Part shown: positions 54,315-63,541 of the stretch, in pieces
Numbering within the stretch: position 1 is the stretch's first letter
Layout of the letters: every line of letters starts with the position of its first letter
Assembly: GCF_028553765.1 (NCBI RefSeq)
Contig: NZ_CP067134.1
Location: 467,501-531,500 of the forward strand
Source of the DNA: Paracoccus stylophorae
GTDB taxonomy: Bacteria > Pseudomonadota > Alphaproteobacteria > Rhodobacterales > Rhodobacteraceae
Direction: 5' to 3'
Length of the DNA: 64,000 nt
Notes under the pieces: generated by a model
Seen by the model: only the letters and a program-made list of their open reading frames with translations
Database searches by the model: none
Told to the model about the DNA's origin: nothing
Program-made: the position numbers and the translations under genes

Positions 54315-54958
54315 GCTTTGTCTATGCCCCGCCGCCGGACGCGCCCGACATCATCCATGCCGATCAAGAGGTGCTGGTCGTCAACAAGCCGGCCGGCCTG
54401 TTGTCGGTGCCGGGGCGCGGGCCGGATCGCGCGGACTGCCTGATCGACCGGCTGCGCGGCGCCTTTCCGACCGTGCTGCTGGTGCATCGTCTGGATCTGG
54501 ACACCTCGGGCGTGATCGTCTTCGCGCTGACGCCCCATGCGCAGCGGCATCTGTCCCGCCAGTTCCAGGACCGGCGCACGAAGAAGGCCTATGTCGCGCG
54601 CGTGGCCGGCCGGCTGACGCCGAAGACCGGCCGCGTCGATCTGCCGCTGATCGTCGACTGGCCGAACCGGCCCCGGCAAAAGGTCGATCACGCCACCGGC
54701 AAGCCCGCGCAGACCGACTGGCGGGTGATGCGGGCCGGCGAGTCCGAGACGCGGGTGCGGCTGTTTCCGCTGACCGGGCGCAGTCATCAGCTGCGCGTAC
54801 ACATGCAACAGCTGGGCCATCCGATCCTGGGCGATCCGCTTTACGCAACCGGCGCTGCGGCCGATCATCCGCGGCTGATGCTGCACGCTGAAAGCCTGCG
54901 TTTCAAGCATCCCGAGACCGGCGTGCAGCAGGGCTTCAACGCGCCGGTCCCGTTCTAG
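54311..54958 (+). CDS. RluA-family pseudouridine synthase
   Basis: A 215-residue RNA pseudouridine synthase of the short RluA type, without an S4 domain. The catalytic motif is VHRLDLDTSGVIVFAL (Asp of HRLDxDTSG), preceded by LVVNKPAGLLSVPGRG and followed by KKAYVARVAGRL and LFPLTGRSHQLRVHMQ with GHPILGDPLY. E. coli RluA modifies 23S rRNA U746 and tRNA U32; the exact target here is inferred only by length and similarity. It ends the operon. Confidence 0.9.
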   Translation: MSFVYAPPPDAPDIIHADQEVLVVNKPAGLLSVPGRGPDRADCLIDRLRGAFPTVLLVHRLDLDTSGVIVFALTPHAQRHLSRQFQDRRTKKAYVARVAGRLTPKTGRVDLPLIVDWPNRPRQKVDHATGKPAQTDWRVMRAGESETRVRLFPLTGRSHQLRVHMQQLGHPILGDPLYATGAAADHPRLMLHAESLRFKHPETGVQQGFNAPVPF

Positions 54959-54969
54959 GCTATCCGGCC

Positions 54970-55743
54970 TCAGCCCTCGCCGCCGGGATACCAGTCGGCG
55001 ATCACCACCTCGGCCCCCGATCCGCCATCCAGCACAAGCTGGGCGAATTCCTGAATGTCGCTGCCGCGATGGTGATAGGGGAAGACGACCGCCGGCCGGA
55101 ACGCCGCCACCGCCTCGGCCGCCTGCTGGACGGTCATCGTGTAGGGCAGGTTCATCGGCAGGAAGGCCACGTCGATATTCTGCATCGCCTGCATCTCGGG
55201 CGTGGGTTCGGTGTCGCCGGCGATATAGAACCGCTTGCCGCCGATCCCCAGCACATAGCCGTTGTCGCGGCCCGGCGGATGATACTGCAACCGGTCCTCG
55301 GTGGTGTTGTAGGCGGGGACGGCGCTGACGGTCAGGCCCAGTGTCTCGACCATGTCGCCGTTTTCCATCGCGCTGGCGCGGTCCTTCATCGCGTCGGGCA
55401 GCATGTCGTGGACCGCCGGATTGGTGATCAGGCGCACGGCGGGCAGCGCCTGCAAGGTGGGCAGGTCGAAATGATCGCCGTGTTCATGCGTGATCAGGAT
55501 CAGCGTCGGGTCGGGCAGTCCGGCATATTTCTCGGCCCCGCCGACGGGATCGACATAGATCACCCCGCCGGGCGTCTCGACCACCATCGAGGCGTGTTCG
55601 ACCGGGTGAAAGACGACATTGCCGCCCTCGACCGGATAGGTGAATTCGGCGGCGTTTTCCTGCGCGGCCAGAAAGCGGGGCAGGGCGCCGGCGCCCAGTG
55701 CGGCGACGGCCAGCGAAAGTCCGGTGCGGCGGGTGATATGCAT
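54970..55743 (-). CDS. Secreted metallo-β-lactamase-fold hydrolase
   Basis: A 257-residue MBL-fold protein (UlaG/RomA-like) with a twin-arginine-like export signal (HITRRTGLSLAVAALGAG ... LAA). The metal site is LITHEHGDHFDLPTL (HxHxDH); VEHASMVVETPGGVIYVDP precedes it and IAGDTEPTPEMQAM and FPYHHRGSDIQEF supply the remaining ligands. Substrate unknown. AGGAGG precedes ATG 55743. GGAAC-N17-GGTT (one mismatch to the EcfG consensus) lies about 40 bases upstream at 55782-55807. Confidence 0.87.
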   Translation of the reverse strand: MHITRRTGLSLAVAALGAGALPRFLAAQENAAEFTYPVEGGNVVFHPVEHASMVVETPGGVIYVDPVGGAEKYAGLPDPTLILITHEHGDHFDLPTLQALPAVRLITNPAVHDMLPDAMKDRASAMENGDMVETLGLTVSAVPAYNTTEDRLQYHPPGRDNGYVLGIGGKRFYIAGDTEPTPEMQAMQNIDVAFLPMNLPYTMTVQQAAEAVAAFRPAVVFPYHHRGSDIQEFAQLVLDGGSGAEVVIADWYPGGEG

Positions 55744-55871
55744 GGAAAATCCTCCTGTGGACAGGTGCGCGTTGGCAAGGAAACCCCGCGGCGGGTGCGG
55801 TGGTTCCGTGCGGTTGCCGTGACGCGGGCGCTGCCCTAGAACGGCGGGTGACGGGCAGCGGAGGCCAAGGG

Positions 55872-56927
55872 ATGACACATCTGTGGGTGCGGGCGGAAAG
55901 TCGCGCGAACGAGGATCGGGTGGGCATCACCCCCGACGGCGTCGCCACGCTGATCGGCGACGGCATGCGCGTGACGGTCGAGGACAGCCCGCGCCGGATC
56001 ATCCCGACCGACGCCTATCGCCGCGCCGGGGCCGAGATCGCGCCCGAAGGCAGCTGGACCGAGGCGCCGCCGGACGCCATCATCTTCGGGCTGAAGGAAT
56101 TGCCCGACGACGGCACAAGCCTGACCCGCCGCCACATCATGTTCGGTCACGCCTTCAAGGGCCAGCCCGACGGCAAACGTCTGCTGGAACGGTTCCGCGC
56201 CGGCGGCGGCACCCTTTACGATCTGGAATATCTGCTGGATCAGGACGGGCGCAGGCTGGCGGCGTTCGGATACTGGGCCGGCTATGCCGGGGCGGCGGTG
56301 TCGCTGAAATGCTGGGCGGCGCAGGCCCATGGCGCGATCTGCGGGCCGGTGCATGCCTATGCCGACCGCAACCTGCTGGTCGAGGAGTTGCGCGCGCAGA
56401 TGGACGCCACCGGGCGCGCCCGCCCCAACGCCATCGTGATCGGCGCCAGGGGCCGCGTGGGCACCGGCGCCGCCGATCTGCTGACCGAAATGGGCGTGCC
56501 GGTGACGCGGTGGGACATGGAAGAGACCGCACATGGCGGCCCCTTCCCCCAGGTGCTGGCCCACGAGATCTTCATCAACGCGATCCTGGCGCAGCCCGGC
56601 GCGCCGGTCTTCGTGCCGGCCAGCGCCGTCAATCCAGGCCGTGCGCTGCGGGTGATCGGCGACGTGGCCTGCGATCCGACCAGCGATTTTTCCCCGATCA
56701 GGGTCTATGACCGCACCACCACCTGGGACGCGCCGGCGCTGCGCGTGGCCGACGACCCGCCGCTGGACGTCATCGCCATCGACAATCTGCCCTCGATGCT
56801 GCCGCGCCAGGCGTCGGTGGATTACGCCGCCCAGTTGCTGCCCGTGCTGCGCCGGCTGGACCGGCCCGACGAGGGGCCGTGGGGACGCGCCGCCGCCATA
56901 TTCCGCGAACACCTGAACGAGGTTTGA
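55872..56927 (+). CDS. Saccharopine dehydrogenase, lysine-forming type (LYS1-like)
   Basis: A 351-residue Rossmann-fold enzyme of the alanine dehydrogenase/LYS1 family. Segments typical of this group are VRAESRANEDRVGITPDGV, IIFGLKELPDDGTSL, IMFGHAFKGQPDG, and IVIGARGRVGTGAADLLTEMG (the NAD fold). The yeast enzyme interconverts saccharopine and lysine plus 2-oxoglutarate. It is followed after one base by a second saccharopine dehydrogenase, so the pair can carry lysine to aminoadipate semialdehyde. ATG 55872 is behind CCAAGGG. Catabolic direction is inferred from dapD elsewhere in the window. Confidence 0.88.
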   Translation: MTHLWVRAESRANEDRVGITPDGVATLIGDGMRVTVEDSPRRIIPTDAYRRAGAEIAPEGSWTEAPPDAIIFGLKELPDDGTSLTRRHIMFGHAFKGQPDGKRLLERFRAGGGTLYDLEYLLDQDGRRLAAFGYWAGYAGAAVSLKCWAAQAHGAICGPVHAYADRNLLVEELRAQMDATGRARPNAIVIGARGRVGTGAADLLTEMGVPVTRWDMEETAHGGPFPQVLAHEIFINAILAQPGAPVFVPASAVNPGRALRVIGDVACDPTSDFSPIRVYDRTTTWDAPALRVADDPPLDVIAIDNLPSMLPRQASVDYAAQLLPVLRRLDRPDEGPWGRAAAIFREHLNEV

Positions 56928-56928
56928 C

Positions 56929-58068
56929 ATGACAATCCACTGGATCGGCACCGGCCTCAGCGCCATTCCCGGCCTGCGCCGCCTGCTGCAAACCGACGCG
57001 CCGGTGACGGTCTGGAACCGGACCGAGGCGAAGGCGCGGGCCGAGCTGGGCGATCTGACCGACGATATCCGCGCCTACAGTTTCGAGGCGCTGGCCGAGG
57101 CGGTCGAAAAAGACGACATCGTCGTGTCGATGCTGCCCGCCGATCAGCATGTCGGGCTGGCACGGCTGGCCATCGACAGGGGCGCGCATTTCGTCAGCTC
57201 CAGCTATGTCGCGCCCGAGATGGCGGCGCTGGACGATGAGGCGAAAGCCGCCGGCGTGGTCCTGATGAACGAGGTTGGGCTGGACCCCGGCATCGACCAT
57301 CTGATGGCGCATGATCTGGTCGCGGATTACAAGCTTCAGGCGGCCCGGCCTGGCGATACGGTGCGCTTCACATCCTATTGCGGCGGCGTGCCCAAGCATC
57401 CCAACCCGTTCCGCTACAAGTTCAGCTGGTCGCCGCTTGGGGTGCTGCGGGCCCTGCGCTCGCCCTCGAGATCGCTGCGCGGCGGGGCGGTGCGCGATGT
57501 GGCGCGGCCTTGGGACGCGATCGAGCCCTACGACGCGCCCCTGCCGACGCCCGAACGGTTCGAGGTCTATCCCAACCGCGATTCGCTGCCCTTCCTGCGT
57601 CAATACGGCTTCGATCCGGATTGGGACGTGCAGGATTTCGTGCGCGGCACGCTGCGCCTGAAAGGCTGGCAAGAGGCATGGGCGCCGGTCTTTGCCGAGG
57701 TCGAGACCCTGTCCGGCCCGGCGGGCGAGGATCGGCTGCGCGAGATGGCCGACCAGTTCTGGCGCGACAACGCCTATGCCCAGGCCGAACCCGACCGGGT
57801 GGTGCTGTTCGTGGCCCTGCAGGCGGAACGCGACGGCCAGACGGTGTGGCACAAGGAATGGGTGCTGGACGCGCATGGCAACGAAAAGGGCAGCGCGATG
57901 GCGCAGCTTGTGTCCGTCCCCGTCTCGCTGGCGGTGCAGGCGGTGGCCGAGGGGCGCGTGGACGCAGGCGTTCACGCCGGGGTTCACGACCCGCTGCTGG
58001 TCGCCGACTGGCTGGTCGAGATCGGCGAGATCGCCCAGCACATGGCCAAGATCGATCATCTGCGCTGA
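56929..58068 (+). CDS. Saccharopine dehydrogenase, glutamate-forming type (LYS9-like)
   Basis: A 379-residue dehydrogenase of the saccharopine dehydrogenase/homospermidine-like group. It starts IHWIGTGLSAIPGLRRLL (a modified GxGxxG), then VSMLPADQHVGLARLAIDRG, FVSSSYVAPEMAALDDEAKAAG and NEVGLDPGIDHLMAHDL, the substrate-binding block of LYS9-type enzymes. It should convert saccharopine to glutamate and 2-aminoadipate-6-semialdehyde. It starts one base after the previous gene's stop, so both are one operon. Confidence 0.88.
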   Translation: MTIHWIGTGLSAIPGLRRLLQTDAPVTVWNRTEAKARAELGDLTDDIRAYSFEALAEAVEKDDIVVSMLPADQHVGLARLAIDRGAHFVSSSYVAPEMAALDDEAKAAGVVLMNEVGLDPGIDHLMAHDLVADYKLQAARPGDTVRFTSYCGGVPKHPNPFRYKFSWSPLGVLRALRSPSRSLRGGAVRDVARPWDAIEPYDAPLPTPERFEVYPNRDSLPFLRQYGFDPDWDVQDFVRGTLRLKGWQEAWAPVFAEVETLSGPAGEDRLREMADQFWRDNAYAQAEPDRVVLFVALQAERDGQTVWHKEWVLDAHGNEKGSAMAQLVSVPVSLAVQAVAEGRVDAGVHAGVHDPLLVADWLVEIGEIAQHMAKIDHLR

Positions 58069-58161
58069 CGCGGACGTGATCGCCCGCGTCGGCGCGATGG
58101 CCGGCCCGCCATGCTAGGCTGGCCGCCGGGACGCGACACAAACCGTGACGGAGAGCCTAGC

Positions 58162-59340
58162 ATGAGACGACTGACGGTCATCGCCGCCACAGCCCTGTTC
58201 GCCGGCTGCGCGCTGGCGCAGGATTTCAACGACCGCCCGCCCAACGCGGCCGGCCAGACCCCCGCCTTCGAGAACCAGACCCGCGCCTCCGCGATCCGGG
58301 CGCAGGCGCTGAACCAGACGGTGATGGCCGAGGGGCTGGAACATCCCTGGGGCATGGCGCAACTGCCGGACGGCGGCTGGCTGGTCACCGAACGCCCCGG
58401 CCGGCTGCGCATGGTGTCGCGCGACGGTACGCTGTCGGCGCCGATTGCCGGCCTGCCGCAGGTCGATGCGCGCGGGCAGGGCGGTCTGCTGGACGTGATC
58501 GTGGATGACGATTTCGCCCGCACGCGGCGGCTTTGGGTCAGCTTTTCGCAGCGCCTGCCCGATAACGGCACCGCGACCGCCGTGGCGACCGGCACGCTGT
58601 CGGCGGACGGCACGCGAATCGAGGATGCGCGCACGATCTGGCAGCAGACGCCGTGGCCCTCGACCAAGCATTACGGCTCGCGGCTGGTGCTGGACGGGCA
58701 AGGCGGGCTGTTCGTGACCACCGGCGAACGCGGCGGTCCCCGATCGCGGCAAGAGGCGCAGAACGTCGCCAACACGATCGGCACCGTGGTGCGCATCGAC
58801 CCGCTGACCGGCGCGCCGATGGGGGCGGGCATCGCGGGCGGGCTGCCCGAGATCTGGTCCTATGGCCATCGCAACGTGCAGGGCGCGGCGCTGTCGCTCG
58901 ATGGCACGTTGTGGACGGTCGAACATGGCCCGCGCGGCGGCGACGAGCTGAACCGGCCCCTTCCCGGCCGGAATTACGGCTGGCCCGATGTCAGCTATGG
59001 CGTCGAATACAGCGGTCAGACGATCCCCGGCGGTCTGACGCAGAAAGAGGGGATCGAACAGCCGGTCTATTACTGGGACCCGGTGATCGCGCCCGGGGGC
59101 ATGGTGTTTTACGACGGCGACATGTTCCCCGACTGGCGCGGCGATCTGCTGATCGCGGGACTGCAATCGGGCTCGCTTGTGCAGCTGAAGCTGTCGCACG
59201 GGCGCGTGACGGCCGAGGCGCGGCCGGCGCCGGGTCTGGGGCGGGTGCGCGACGTCGCGGTGGCGCAGGACGGCGCGGTCGTGGTGCTGACCGATTTCGA
59301 CAACGGCCAGATGATCCGACTGACGCCCGCCGCGCCGTAA
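58162..59340 (+). CDS. Soluble PQQ-dependent aldose sugar dehydrogenase family protein
   Basis: A 392-residue exported β-propeller protein of the YliI/Asd family. Signal peptide RRLTVIAATALFAGCALAQ (a cysteine near its end could also be a lipobox-like feature, but the context does not fit well). Core motifs are GLEHPWGMAQLPDGGWLVTERPGRL, GQGGLLDVIVDDDF, EIWSYGHRNVQGAALSLDG and EHGPRGGDELNRPLPGRNYGWP with the PQQ/Ca-binding residues. It oxidises aldoses to lactones in the periplasm if PQQ is available. GGAGAGCC precedes ATG 58162. Confidence 0.88.
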   Translation: MRRLTVIAATALFAGCALAQDFNDRPPNAAGQTPAFENQTRASAIRAQALNQTVMAEGLEHPWGMAQLPDGGWLVTERPGRLRMVSRDGTLSAPIAGLPQVDARGQGGLLDVIVDDDFARTRRLWVSFSQRLPDNGTATAVATGTLSADGTRIEDARTIWQQTPWPSTKHYGSRLVLDGQGGLFVTTGERGGPRSRQEAQNVANTIGTVVRIDPLTGAPMGAGIAGGLPEIWSYGHRNVQGAALSLDGTLWTVEHGPRGGDELNRPLPGRNYGWPDVSYGVEYSGQTIPGGLTQKEGIEQPVYYWDPVIAPGGMVFYDGDMFPDWRGDLLIAGLQSGSLVQLKLSHGRVTAEARPAPGLGRVRDVAVAQDGAVVVLTDFDNGQMIRLTPAAP

Positions 59341-59351
59341 GAGCCGACCGC

Positions 59352-60002
59352 CTAACCCGCGTCGAAGCGCCAGCCGAAACGCGCGACGTCGGCGGCGGCG
59401 GCGCGGGCGACGATGGCGGCGGTTTCCGCGTCATGAACGGGCCGATCGCCGTCGCGCGGCGACGGATTCTCGTGCGGCAGCGGGTTCAGCGGGAAGCCCA
59501 GATGCGATTCCAGCGCCGGCAGATCCGTTTGCAACCGGTCCAGCCGCAGATACAGCGCGGGCCGCTCGCGGCCGGTCCCGTCCGTCAGGTAATGCGCCGA
59601 CGGAACCGCCAGTTGCGCCTGCGTCCGCGGATCGCGCAGGAAGTCCGCAAAATCCATCCGCCGCGCCAGCGCGACGGAGGGATGATCGAAGTGCTGCACC
59701 CGAAGCCAGCGGTAATAGCTGATGGCGCGGTCCCACGGGTTCCGGATCAGGGTGAACAGCAGGTAATCGTCGAAGATCGCCGGATCGACCAGCCCCTCGA
59801 TATCGGCCAGCGTCGAATGTTTCCACAGCCGCCCCCGCGCTGCGGCCCCGCGCGCGCGGCGGCGCCGGTTGCGGCCCTTGGGCGTGTCCGACAGGATGAT
59901 GTCGTCGCGCCCCACCCGCGCCTCAAGCGCCAGGGTCAGCGATGTGCCGCCGGTCTTGGGGATATGCACGAAGACATAGCGATGCCGGTGCGAGACGATC
60001 AT
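59352..60002 (-). CDS. Sulfotransferase family protein
   Basis: A 216-residue PAPS-dependent sulfotransferase of the family 2/bacterial carbohydrate type. The 5'-phosphosulfate loop is [19 protein letters not shown] (P-K-T-G-G-T) and the 3'-phosphate site is [18 protein letters not shown]. Acceptor unknown, possibly a surface glycan. The start ATG 60002 overlaps the mutL stop (ATGA), so it is translationally coupled to mutL, a functionally odd pairing. Confidence 0.85.
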   Translation of the reverse strand: MIVSHRHRYVFVHIPKTGGTSLTLALEARVGRDDIILSDTPKGRNRRRRARGAAARGRLWKHSTLADIEGLVDPAIFDDYLLFTLIRNPWDRAISYYRWLRVQHFDHPSVALARRMDFADFLRDPRTQAQLAVPSAHYLTDGTGRERPALYLRLDRLQTDLPALESHLGFPLNPLPHENPSPRDGDRPVHDAETAAIVARAAAADVARFGWRFDAG

Positions 60003-61813
60003 CCGCTGCGGCCGAACAACCGCTCGATATCGCTCAGGCGCAGCCGGACCCAGGTGGGCCGGCCATGGTTGCACTGGCCCGATTTCGGTGTCCGCTCCAT
60101 CTCGCGCAGCAGGGCGTTCATCTCGTCCGCGCCCATCCTGCGGCCCGACCGGACCGAGCCGTGACAGGCCATCGACGACAGCACCGCGTCGATCCGCCCG
60201 CGCAGCCGGTCCGATACACCCTGATCGGCCAGATCGTCCAAAATGTCGCGGATCAGCGCGGCGGCATCCAGCCGCGCCAGCATCGCGGGCACCTCGCGCA
60301 CGGCGACGGCATTGCCGCCGAACGGCTCGATCGCCAGTCCCAGATCGGCCAGTTCGTCGGCAATCGACAGGATGCGGGCGCAATCGGCGTCGGGCAGGTC
60401 CACGATCTGGGGGATCAGCAGGGCCTGACGGGCGATTCCGTTCGCCTCGGCCTGCGCCTTCAGCCGTTCATAGACCAGCCGTTCATGCGCGGCGTGCTGG
60501 TCCACGATCACCAGCCCGTCGGCGGTCTGGGCGATGATGTAATTCTCATGGATCTGCGCCCGCGCCGCGCCCAGTGGTGCATCGGGGGGCGGCGTGTCGG
60601 GCGCAGGTTCGAACCGGGCCGAGGGGGGCTCGGCGAAACCCGCCTGCGCATCGGGCGCCTGCAGGTCCAGCGCGGCGCGGATCGCCCCGCCGGAGGGGCG
60701 GTAATCCATCTGATAGGCGCGGGGTGCGGCGGCGGGTTCGGCCCGGAACGCCGCCAGCGTCGCATCGCCCACGGTCGATGAGGCGCGATGCCCCGCCTGC
60801 GCCAGCCCGTGGCGCAGCGCGCTGACGATCAGGCCGCGCGCGGCCTGCGGATCGCGGAACCGCACCTCGGCTTTCGCCGGATGCACGTTCACATCGACCA
60901 GCTGCGGATCGCAGGTCAGATACAGCACCGCCGCCGGATGCCGGCCCTGCGCCAGCACGTCCATGTATCCCGCGCGCAAGGCACCGATCAGCAGCTTGTC
61001 GCGCACCGGGCGGCCGTTCACGTAAAGATGCTGCGCCACCGCCGCCCCGCGCGAATAGGTCGGCAGCGCCGCAAACCCAGTCAGCGTCAGCCCATCACGT
61101 TCGGTGTCCAGAGGCAGGGCATTATCGATGAAGTCGCGGCCCATCACCCGCGCCAGCCGGGTCTGCAACGCGCCGAACAGCTCGCCCTGTTCGGCATCGA
61201 CGCGAAAGATCTCGCGCCCGCCGGCGGTCAGGGTAAAGCCGACCCATGGCTCGGCCATGACAAGGCGGCGCACGGCATCGGCCACGGCCTGCGTCTCGGC
61301 CCGCTCGCTGCGCATGAATTTCAGCCGGGCAGGGGTGGCGAAGAACAGATCGCGCAACTCGACCACGGTACCGCGATTGGCGGCGGCGGGACGCACGGCG
61401 TCGACCCGCCCGGCGGTGACGGCGATCCGTGCCGCGTCGTCGCCGTCTGCGCGCGAGGTGATCGTCAGACGCCCGACCGCGCCCAGGGAGGCCAGCGCCT
61501 CGCCCCGGAATCCGAAGCTGCGGATCGCCAGCAGATCGCTGCCGTCGATCTTGCTGGTCGCGTGGCGCGACACGGCCAGCGGCAGATCGCCGGCGGTCAT
61601 GCCGCAGCCATCGTCGCTGACGCGGATCAGCCGCTTGCCCCCCTCGTCGATGGCGATGTCGATGCGGGTCGCGCCGGCGTCCAGCGCATTCTCGACCAGT
61701 TCGCGCACGGCCGAGGCTGGACGCTCGACCACCTCGCCCGCGGCGATCCGGTTCGCCGTCGATTCGTCCAGCTGCCGGATGATGGGGCGGATGTGGGGGG
61801 CGTGGGTGTTCAT
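59999..61813 (-). CDS. mutL: DNA mismatch repair protein MutL
   Basis: A 604-residue GHKL ATPase that couples MutS mismatch recognition to downstream repair. N-terminal motifs: [25 protein letters not shown] (Bergerat I), [10 protein letters not shown] (II), ATSKI and [14 protein letters not shown] (III). A Pro/Ala-rich linker (about residues 345-415) leads to the C-terminal dimerisation domain with [17 protein letters not shown] and [14 protein letters not shown]. The C-terminal domain ends with [11 protein letters not shown], the zinc/β-clamp region; a DQHAxHERxxYE motif like this occurs in most bacterial MutL. Only a weak ribosome site (GGTGG) is upstream of ATG 61813. Confidence 0.95.
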   Translation of the reverse strand: MNTHAPHIRPIIRQLDESTANRIAAGEVVERPASAVRELVENALDAGATRIDIAIDEGGKRLIRVSDDGCGMTAGDLPLAVSRHATSKIDGSDLLAIRSFGFRGEALASLGAVGRLTITSRADGDDAARIAVTAGRVDAVRPAAANRGTVVELRDLFFATPARLKFMRSERAETQAVADAVRRLVMAEPWVGFTLTAGGREIFRVDAEQGELFGALQTRLARVMGRDFIDNALPLDTERDGLTLTGFAALPTYSRGAAVAQHLYVNGRPVRDKLLIGALRAGYMDVLAQGRHPAAVLYLTCDPQLVDVNVHPAKAEVRFRDPQAARGLIVSALRHGLAQAGHRASSTVGDATLAAFRAEPAAAPRAYQMDYRPSGGAIRAALDLQAPDAQAGFAEPPSARFEPAPDTPPPDAPLGAARAQIHENYIIAQTADGLVIVDQHAAHERLVYERLKAQAEANGIARQALLIPQIVDLPDADCARILSIADELADLGLAIEPFGGNAVAVREVPAMLARLDAAALIRDILDDLADQGVSDRLRGRIDAVLSSMACHGSVRSGRRMGADEMNALLREMERTPKSGQCNHGRPTWVRLRLSDIERLFGRSG

Positions 61814-61910
61814 GCCACCAGATATAGCATCGCCGCAGGGACGCGGAAAGCAATTCGTGCAAGGGGTCATGCCGGGACGCAACCAAAACGCCGCATCGGA
61901 TGTTTCATAC

Positions 61911-61931
61911 TACACACAAGATACACACAAG
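61911..61931. repeat. Direct repeat TACACACAAG x2 between mutL and the lipoprotein gene
   Basis: Two copies of TACACACAAG separated by one base (11-bp period, about one helical turn) lie upstream of both divergent genes. Repeats with this spacing often bind dimeric regulators side by side; a function here is unproven. Confidence 0.4.
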
Positions 61932-61952
61932 CCCGGCACGAGGAGATCGGCC

Positions 61953-62129
61953 ATGATGAAATTCAGCGCAATCCTGCTTTGCAGCACCGCATTGGTGCTG
62001 TCCGCCTGCGGTCCCAACACCGCCACCCGCGCCACCACCGGCGCCGCGACCGGCGCAGTCGTCGGAGGCCCGGTCGGTGCGGTCGCCGGCGCGGCACTGG
62101 GCGGCACCGGTGCCGTGCGGGTCGAGTAG
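61953..62129 (+). CDS. Small glycine-zipper lipoprotein
   Basis: A 58-residue protein with a lipoprotein signal: MMKFSAILLCSTALVLSAC, where LSAC is the lipobox and the cysteine the lipidated residue. The mature 40 residues are a Gly/Ala/Val-rich glycine-zipper stretch (GAATGAVVGGPVGAVAGAAL), typical of small outer membrane-associated lipoproteins in Rhodobacteraceae. AGGAGA precedes ATG 61953; ATG 61956 is also possible. Confidence 0.75.
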   Translation: MMKFSAILLCSTALVLSACGPNTATRATTGAATGAVVGGPVGAVAGAALGGTGAVRVE

Positions 62130-62164
62130 CACCCGCGCCGCCGGCCAGCGATGGGCGGCGAAGC

Positions 62165-63541
62165 CTAGTCGCTGGCGGCGTCGCGTGTAGGTGTCGCCTC
62201 GGCATTACCGGTGGACCGGGTATCAGCCGGCTCTGCCTGATCGGTCAGCCCTTCGGGGCGGCCGACCAGCACAAAGCGCAGATCGTCCGCATCCAGCAGG
62301 CGCCCGGCCACGCGCTGCACGTCTTCGGCGGTCACGGCCTCGACCTGTTCGTTGCGGGTGTTCACGTAGTCTGCGGGAAAACCCATCAGCTGCATTCCCG
62401 ACAGGATCGCGGCAATCTTTCCGTTGCCGTCGAAGCGCAGCGGATATTCGCCGGTCAGATAGGTCTTGGCGTCGGCCAGTTCCCGGTCGGTGACCCCGTC
62501 TTCGGCCATCCGGTCCCATTCCTGCCGGATCAGCCGCAGCGATTCGCCGATATTCGCGTTCGACCCGGCCATTCCGCCCTGCCAGGTCTGCCCGTAAAGC
62601 CCCGTCGCCAGCCCGGTGCCGATGCCATAGGTGAGGCCGCGTTTTTCGCGCAGCTCCTCCATCAGGCGCGAACTGAACCCGCCGCCGCCCAGGATGTGAT
62701 TGGCCACGAACGCGGCGAAATAGTCGGGATCATCGACCGGCAGGCCGGGACCGGCAAAGTTGACGATGGTCTGCGGGCTGTCCCAGTCGATCACCGTCAC
62801 GCCGCCGGTCAGTTGCAGTTCGGCCTGTTCCGGCAGGGGCGCGGTGCCCTTGTCGGGCAAGCCGCCCAGAATCCGGTCCAGCATCTCGCCCAACTGTTCC
62901 GCCGTGATGTCGCCCGCCGCGCCGACCACGACCCGGTCGCGGGCCAGGACGCGGTTCTTGGCCGCGACAAGATCCCGCCGTTCCAGCGTCGCAATCGACT
63001 GCTCCGTGCCGTTGATCGAGGTCGCATAGGGATGATCGCCCCAGGCCTGCCGCGCCAGTTCCTTGCGGGCGATGGATTGCGGGTCCGTCGCCTCGGACCG
63101 GATGATCGCCTGCACCTGCGCGCGCACCCGTTCGACCGCCCGGTCGTCGAAACGGGGCTGCGTCAGCGCCTGCGCCAGCAGGTCCGCCGCCTGATCGCGG
63201 TTCTCGGTCAGGGCGCGCAGGCTGACGGACAGCGAATCGTCGCTGACATCGAAGCTCAGCCTTGCGCCCAGATCCTCGACCGCCTGCGCGAAGGCGGTGG
63301 CGTCGCGCTTGCCCGCGCCCTCTTCCAGCAGCCCGGTCATCAGGTTGATCGCGCCGCGCTTTCCGGGCGGGTCCAGCGACGCGCCGCCCTTGAAATCAAG
63401 GCTCAGCGCGGTGAACGGGATCGAATGATCCTCGACCAGCCAGGCCTTGATGCCGCCGGGCGAGGTGACCTGTTGGATGTCGATGGCCTGCGCCGGGACG
63501 GCAAGAACCGCGAAGAACAGGGCGATGGCGGCGCGGATCAT
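62165..63541 (-). CDS. M16-family peptidase homologue, inactive-type subunit
   Basis: A 458-residue exported insulinase-family protein. Signal peptide AAIALFFAVLAVPAQA. The domain starts WLVEDHSIPFTALSLDFKGGAS as in M16, but where active members have HxxEH this one reads MTGLLEEGAGKRDATAFAQ, so the zinc site is missing. The C-terminal half keeps the conserved FGGGG-like loop (HILGGGGFSSRLMEELREKRGLTYG). In the usual pairs one subunit is catalytic and the other only binds substrate. Start ATG 63541 overlaps the stop of the upstream M16 gene (ATGA). Confidence 0.9.
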   Translation of the reverse strand: MIRAAIALFFAVLAVPAQAIDIQQVTSPGGIKAWLVEDHSIPFTALSLDFKGGASLDPPGKRGAINLMTGLLEEGAGKRDATAFAQAVEDLGARLSFDVSDDSLSVSLRALTENRDQAADLLAQALTQPRFDDRAVERVRAQVQAIIRSEATDPQSIARKELARQAWGDHPYATSINGTEQSIATLERRDLVAAKNRVLARDRVVVGAAGDITAEQLGEMLDRILGGLPDKGTAPLPEQAELQLTGGVTVIDWDSPQTIVNFAGPGLPVDDPDYFAAFVANHILGGGGFSSRLMEELREKRGLTYGIGTGLATGLYGQTWQGGMAGSNANIGESLRLIRQEWDRMAEDGVTDRELADAKTYLTGEYPLRFDGNGKIAAILSGMQLMGFPADYVNTRNEQVEAVTAEDVQRVAGRLLDADDLRFVLVGRPEGLTDQAEPADTRSTGNAEATPTRDAASD

